From Glandiceps talaboti (taxonomy: Eukaryota > Hemichordata > Enteropneusta > Spengelidae): 64,000 nucleotides of DNA. The first letter of the stretch is position 1. Each line of letters starts with the position of its first letter. The position numbers and the translations under genes were made by a program. Positions 59,824-64,000 of this stretch are shown one piece after another. A model generated the notes under the pieces. The model was not told the DNA's origin, did no database searches, and was given only the letters and a program-made list of their open reading frames with translations. The stretch is from assembly GCF_964340395.1 (NCBI RefSeq), contig NC_135556.1, forward strand, positions 22,893,723 to 22,957,722. The letters are read 5' to 3'.

Positions 59824-60019
59824 TGTTCATACTAATTCTCACAAGAGACCCACTCCCACTCACAACATTCGATGTTCTGCACAGCAAAATTCCTCAGTGA
59901 TATGATGACATGATGTACGTAGCATTAGTAACGGTACTGACTTTATATAAATGTAGACTGACCAAAGATATCAATAAGATAATAACATACATGTATGTGT
60001 TTGAATGAAGTATATTCAA

Positions 60020-60105
60020 ATGTTATTCAGCCAAGGAAAATATGAGTTACCTAAGGTGAAACTCCTAGTGACAACCTTAGGCTACGTAAATGGTAACGAT
60101 ACCAT
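60020..60105. repeat. Dispersed repeat family B, end fragment
   Basis: ttcagccaaggaaaatatga, then gttacctaagg and tagtgacaaccttagg, match only the palindromic end of the family. Confidence 0.65.
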
Positions 60106-60814
60106 ATAGGAACTAGACTATTTTGGATGGTGCAATGGGTTTACAATGACAAAGTATCTCAGTCTGTCACCTATAGAGAATGAAATCAAAATTGACAAAA
60201 TCACTGATCCCAAATAATACAGAAATAGTTTGATAAGAGTTCACAGCTTTTAAAACCTGACTATTTGACACTTAGTTAGTGACAAATATTACAAAGTGTT
60301 ATACAATGTACCAGCCACTATGTAGTGATCACATAATAGTATCACCAAGCAATTTAATAAAGAGAGCTGTAGGGAAATGTACCATGATAAATGTGCATTT
60401 CAATCACTTTCTCATTTCTGTAATGAAAATTTAATTAAAATCCTGCCAAAATTCAAAATTTATGACTTACATTAACGACTGTAAACTACCTAAATTGGGC
60501 ATGAAATAAAATTATGTCTATTTCATCAATTAATTGAACTATTAATACAGACAGCTTTTACCTGCAACTATGTAAGTTTCACTAAAACGGTTTCATCATG
60601 TAATTTATAAAGGAAAATTTATCATGATAAACATGTTATCATATTAAATATTAATTTCAAAAGAAAATTTGATTAAATATCTGCCAAGTTTCAAAATTTA
60701 TGACTGTAGAGTGTACTTTCTACTAAATGTCAATCCTAAGGAATTTTTTCCAGGGCATTGCTACTATAAAATATAAAGACCTACTTTGATGCTATTTCCT
60801 CTATATTTGTCTTC

Positions 60815-61140
60815 GTTCAGCCAGAACAATTATGAGTGACCTAAGGGGTCTTTGTCACTATGAGTCGGAGTAGTGACAACCATTAGGTCCAAATATTTTC
60901 TGGCTCAATGAAGAAAAATATTGAAGAATAACATAATTATACCAGCGCAAGTAATATCAAAGAAAAATTGGGGAAATTAAAGGCAATTCTAACACTTTGA
61001 CTCATATTTCGTTCACAGCAGAACCAGTAACATACACACATGTTGTGACATAGACACGCGTTGTCGTGACATAAAACAACCAGAGTATATATTCCATATT
61101 TTTGTTGTAAATGGCTCATGCATGGTATACCAATTCATAT
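60815..61140 (-). repeat. Dispersed repeat family B, copy 3 (inverted relative to 40870-41230)
   Basis: Carries the same hairpin end (ttgtcacta ... tagtgacaa; gttcagccag ... ctggctcaat) followed by gaagaaaaatattg, aataacataattataccagc, ttgtgacatagacac and gtcgtgacat, which are reverse complements of landmarks in the copy at 40870. Confidence 0.8.
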
Positions 61141-62044
61141 TATGTATATTCCACGTAGTTATGCGTGCTAATAGTTTGTGCATGCTAATAGTTGCTCTAC
61201 ACACTGAATCATCAATATAGAATATTTTCCTTTATTTGTTTGGCATCATTTACTGATGTGATCTATTTATAGCAAGGACAGCTGTGTCCCATTACAGTAT
61301 GTACAAGTGCGTCCCTGGCATCGAGGCACTAGGAATATGTTTAACAACATTGTGGGAGATCCTAGCAATCCTTTTTAACTTTCTCTAATAGAGAATTTGT
61401 GTCAGAAGCAACTCTAGACTCTCTGGTGGTAGTATAGAAGTGGAAGCAATGCCAATATCACACTATGGATGTATATGATAGGTTATTGACACCTCCACAA
61501 CGAACTCAATAGCTTTTTAAAACACTCACTGACTAGCTGATGAAACAACCTTTCAAGTAGGTTTGTTTGTGCAAATGTGCAAAGTAGGTACATCAACTGC
61601 ATTTATGACAACATGGTCCAGTGTCGGCCTGTCACGAAATATGACGTAATGGTCTTCTCCAAAACTGGTACAGTGATGTGAAAGTGTTAGTCTACAAATA
61701 TATGTGAGGGCTCTTCTACGATTTTTTTCCCTCTCTATGATCTCTCTCTCCACATAGAGAGATCAAGAGATCGTAGATGAGTCCACATGCATATAGTTCT
61801 ACACTATGAAAGCTGAGGGTCAAATCTTTAATATGAGTCTCTTTGTAATAATATTGTGATAATACATATTGTGATGCTATCTCTAAACAGAGAGGATGAA
61901 TGATGAACAATCTACATGCACTTTCTATAAGAAATGCTAGATAAAACAATATATTACAAGGTTTCATGTTTTTGTTTGTTTGTTTGTTTGTTTTGTATAT
62001 ACAATTATAATTATAAATCACAAGAATTAGCAATAGCTACACCA

Positions 62045-62090
62045 TTGCACTGGTGGGCCATAGACCCTCCGGTCTATAGGTGGGCTAATC
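62045..62090. repeat. Short compact hairpin
   Basis: atagacc and ggtctat flank a CTCC tetraloop (62060-62077), inside tggtgggcc ... aggtgggc. No RNA family assigned. Confidence 0.55.
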
Positions 62091-64000
62091 AATCTTTTAC
62101 TGCGTTGTGTTGAGGTGTTTTGAATTTGAGAAGAGATTGGATGGGAACATTGTTTGAAGAAGGCAGAGGTTTCAGAATTTCAAAATCATCATTCATAATT
62201 AATTTATAATATTTAGTATATTTGCTATGTTCATCATACCAAATACAACAAAACACACACAACAATATCAACAAACTACACATACTTATGAGTATCTTTA
62301 GTTATCTTTTGAAGTGTTTTCCACATTTCAGAATTACATTCCCATTTTGTGAAAACAGCAACTCTATGAACTCTATTCAGATGGAAACAAAACGTTCTAC
62401 AAAGTATAACACTGGCCTGGAAAACTTTAAATTAAATGTATTGATAAATGGGCTGATATTGAAAGGTAGACCATTGTACATACTCACGACTTACTTCAAA
62501 ATCACAATTGTTGTAGTACATACAAATGAAGAACATGTTTTTTTTTAATCATTGGGTGTACTATATCAAACAGTACTGTGATTGTCATACATATAGTCAT
62601 ACATATATATCAAACTTTAATTAGAATGAAAGTATGTGTTACATGTATGTATGTATTGTGAGAACAACCAACCGCTGAGTTGTTGACTATTTAATAAATG
62701 TCTAAGTTGAAGGTATTTTATTCTGGCACAAATCAACAGATATGGTTGGGTTTTTTTGTGATGAGTGAGAAACTGCCCTCAGTCCAAGCAAATGTAAGGG
62801 TTTCAGCAAATGAGTGGAAAAAGATTCCATAGGCCAAGTGAATGTACAGCTACATGTACTTGTCACCCAGTCCCTACTGAACCACCCTGAATAAAGTGGC
62901 AAACACTCTGTTTGAATTACTAGCAATAGCTGATCTATCATCACATAAAGACATCTGTGTCTAAAAGAAGGAAATAGAAACTACATCGTATGCTTAAAGT
63001 ACAAGGGCTTGTAACTCTCCCTTTTATGAACATGTATGTGTGTTGAGTGATGTCAAAGTCCTTATGATGTTAATGATACACAAGTTACTGAACACCAGTA
63101 CTCTATCACAAAGCCGTGCAACGAGTCTTTTAAAAGACCATTCATTTGACAAAAGTCAAGCCGAGTATGTATGACTTTGTTGTATAAATAAATGAGAGAA
63201 TTGTATGAATTGACATTTTCTACACTTTTGGGAACTGATTACAATATGCAGTAATACCTACACAATGCTGGGATAAAAAAAGTTTACAGATAACATAAAT
63301 AACAATATTATTATCAAGATCTGAAGACAAAGGGGTCTTTATCTGTCTAATACCCTAAGAATGTGAACATGTGCACTCCGCCCACAGTTGCCAACACTGA
63401 TTTTCAAGGCCATGGTCCCTAGATGATGAATTTCAAATTTATTTACAATAACATTATTTCTTGTTTTTTATCGTATAGGTCATCACGTCTGGAGTAGTAG
63501 TCAAATATCAAGTGAGATTAATCCAATACCATGCAGCTTGAAGAAACATAATGTCCTTGTCACATTATGAGTAAGCCCATTGGAATTTTCTTAACCCCTA
63601 GTTGCCCCTTCATCAATCAAAGTCTTGGGTCTAAAAAAAATGTGTCAACTATTAAAATTTTGAAATTTCCCTCCAGTGACCCTGACATGAAGACAACAAG
63701 GCTTCAGTGTTCCAAAGTGCATTCCCGATGTTTGTGTTGTTTGAAGGCCCTGGTATAATGTTGACGTGACTCAAACAAACTGAAGTGCACAGAATAGAGT
63801 ATTGGGTGGCAAAAAATGTGAGGCAACATGGAGAGCATTCCCAAAAGAGTTGAGGTCCTACTACCCAAATAACCACTTGCATGGTATTCAGAGTAAAGCT
63901 CCACATTGCAAACCTTCATTCGTAAAAACTATATGTATACTATCGTTACTTAGAAAACACTTTACATAATGCCCGGTTCCTACTTCTAGCTGTCATGTGG

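Larger units (their letters stand above)
38001..64000 (-). other. KIBRA: Presumed first intron of KIBRA (runs off the right edge)
   Basis: No WW1 exon (expected to end in DPRDR-like codons with two bases of an Arg codon before GT) was found on the minus strand, and no other gene was recognised on either strand. Contents: dispersed repeat copies (families A and B), a near-perfect hairpin (58687-58802), a short duplication (50803-50919), a G-quadruplex-type tract (48058-48082) and frequent tacatgtaca motifs. That this is one intron is inference from the linker-exon phase and from the large first introns of vertebrate WWC1. Confidence 0.55.

Overview
The window is animal (metazoan) nuclear DNA. 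It is AT-rich, has GT-AG introns from a few hundred bases to more than 26 kb, and is dense in microsatellites, minisatellites and small inverted-repeat elements. It holds one gene that I can identify, on the minus strand: an orthologue of KIBRA/WWC1, the WW- and C2-domain scaffold of the Hippo pathway. I reconstructed 21 coding exons (38000 down to 7284). Every junction is GT-AG, every codon phase matches across introns, and the sum is 3946 nt: one split-codon base, 1314 residues and a TGA stop. Residue numbers below count from the first complete codon in the window. The sequence style (abundant TACATGTACA motifs, short TIR elements, long CA/GT tracts) suggests a marine invertebrate, perhaps a hemichordate or other ambulacrarian, but the species cannot be fixed from this window.

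Layout, in transcription order (right to left). 38001-64000 is non-coding and is best read as the large first intron; the exon for WW1 and the start codon was not found and probably lies beyond the right edge. 37960-27473 encodes WW2 and the start of the coiled coil. 26776-18541 holds the coiled-coil core and Ser-rich segments. 18083-15833 is a disordered Ser/Pro-rich region with an unusual PPPSY motif and the conserved [14 protein letters not shown] block. 14500-12962 is the C2 domain. 12538-10336 is a linker with a very large glutamine-rich insertion, the KETNT motif and the TFSPGPQ block. 9001-7284 is the aPKC-binding-like segment, the C-terminal helical region and the C-terminus. 1-7283 is the 3' untranslated region plus downstream flank, with no recognisable second gene.

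Most interesting points. (1) The intron before the exon at 15833-15944 is almost filled by about 18 copies of an ~86 bp repeat, each carrying a copy of that exon's splice acceptor and first ~35 coding bases. A second exon (8900-9001) has the same arrangement as an 81 bp tandem duplication. (2) A ~140-residue polyQ/LYxEQ-repeat insertion lies where vertebrate WWC1 has its glutamate-rich stretch. (3) The protein carries its own PPxY ligand for WW domains. (4) Several foldback/MITE-like families and one near-perfect ~116 bp hairpin sit in the introns. No prokaryotic, viral or CRISPR content was seen.
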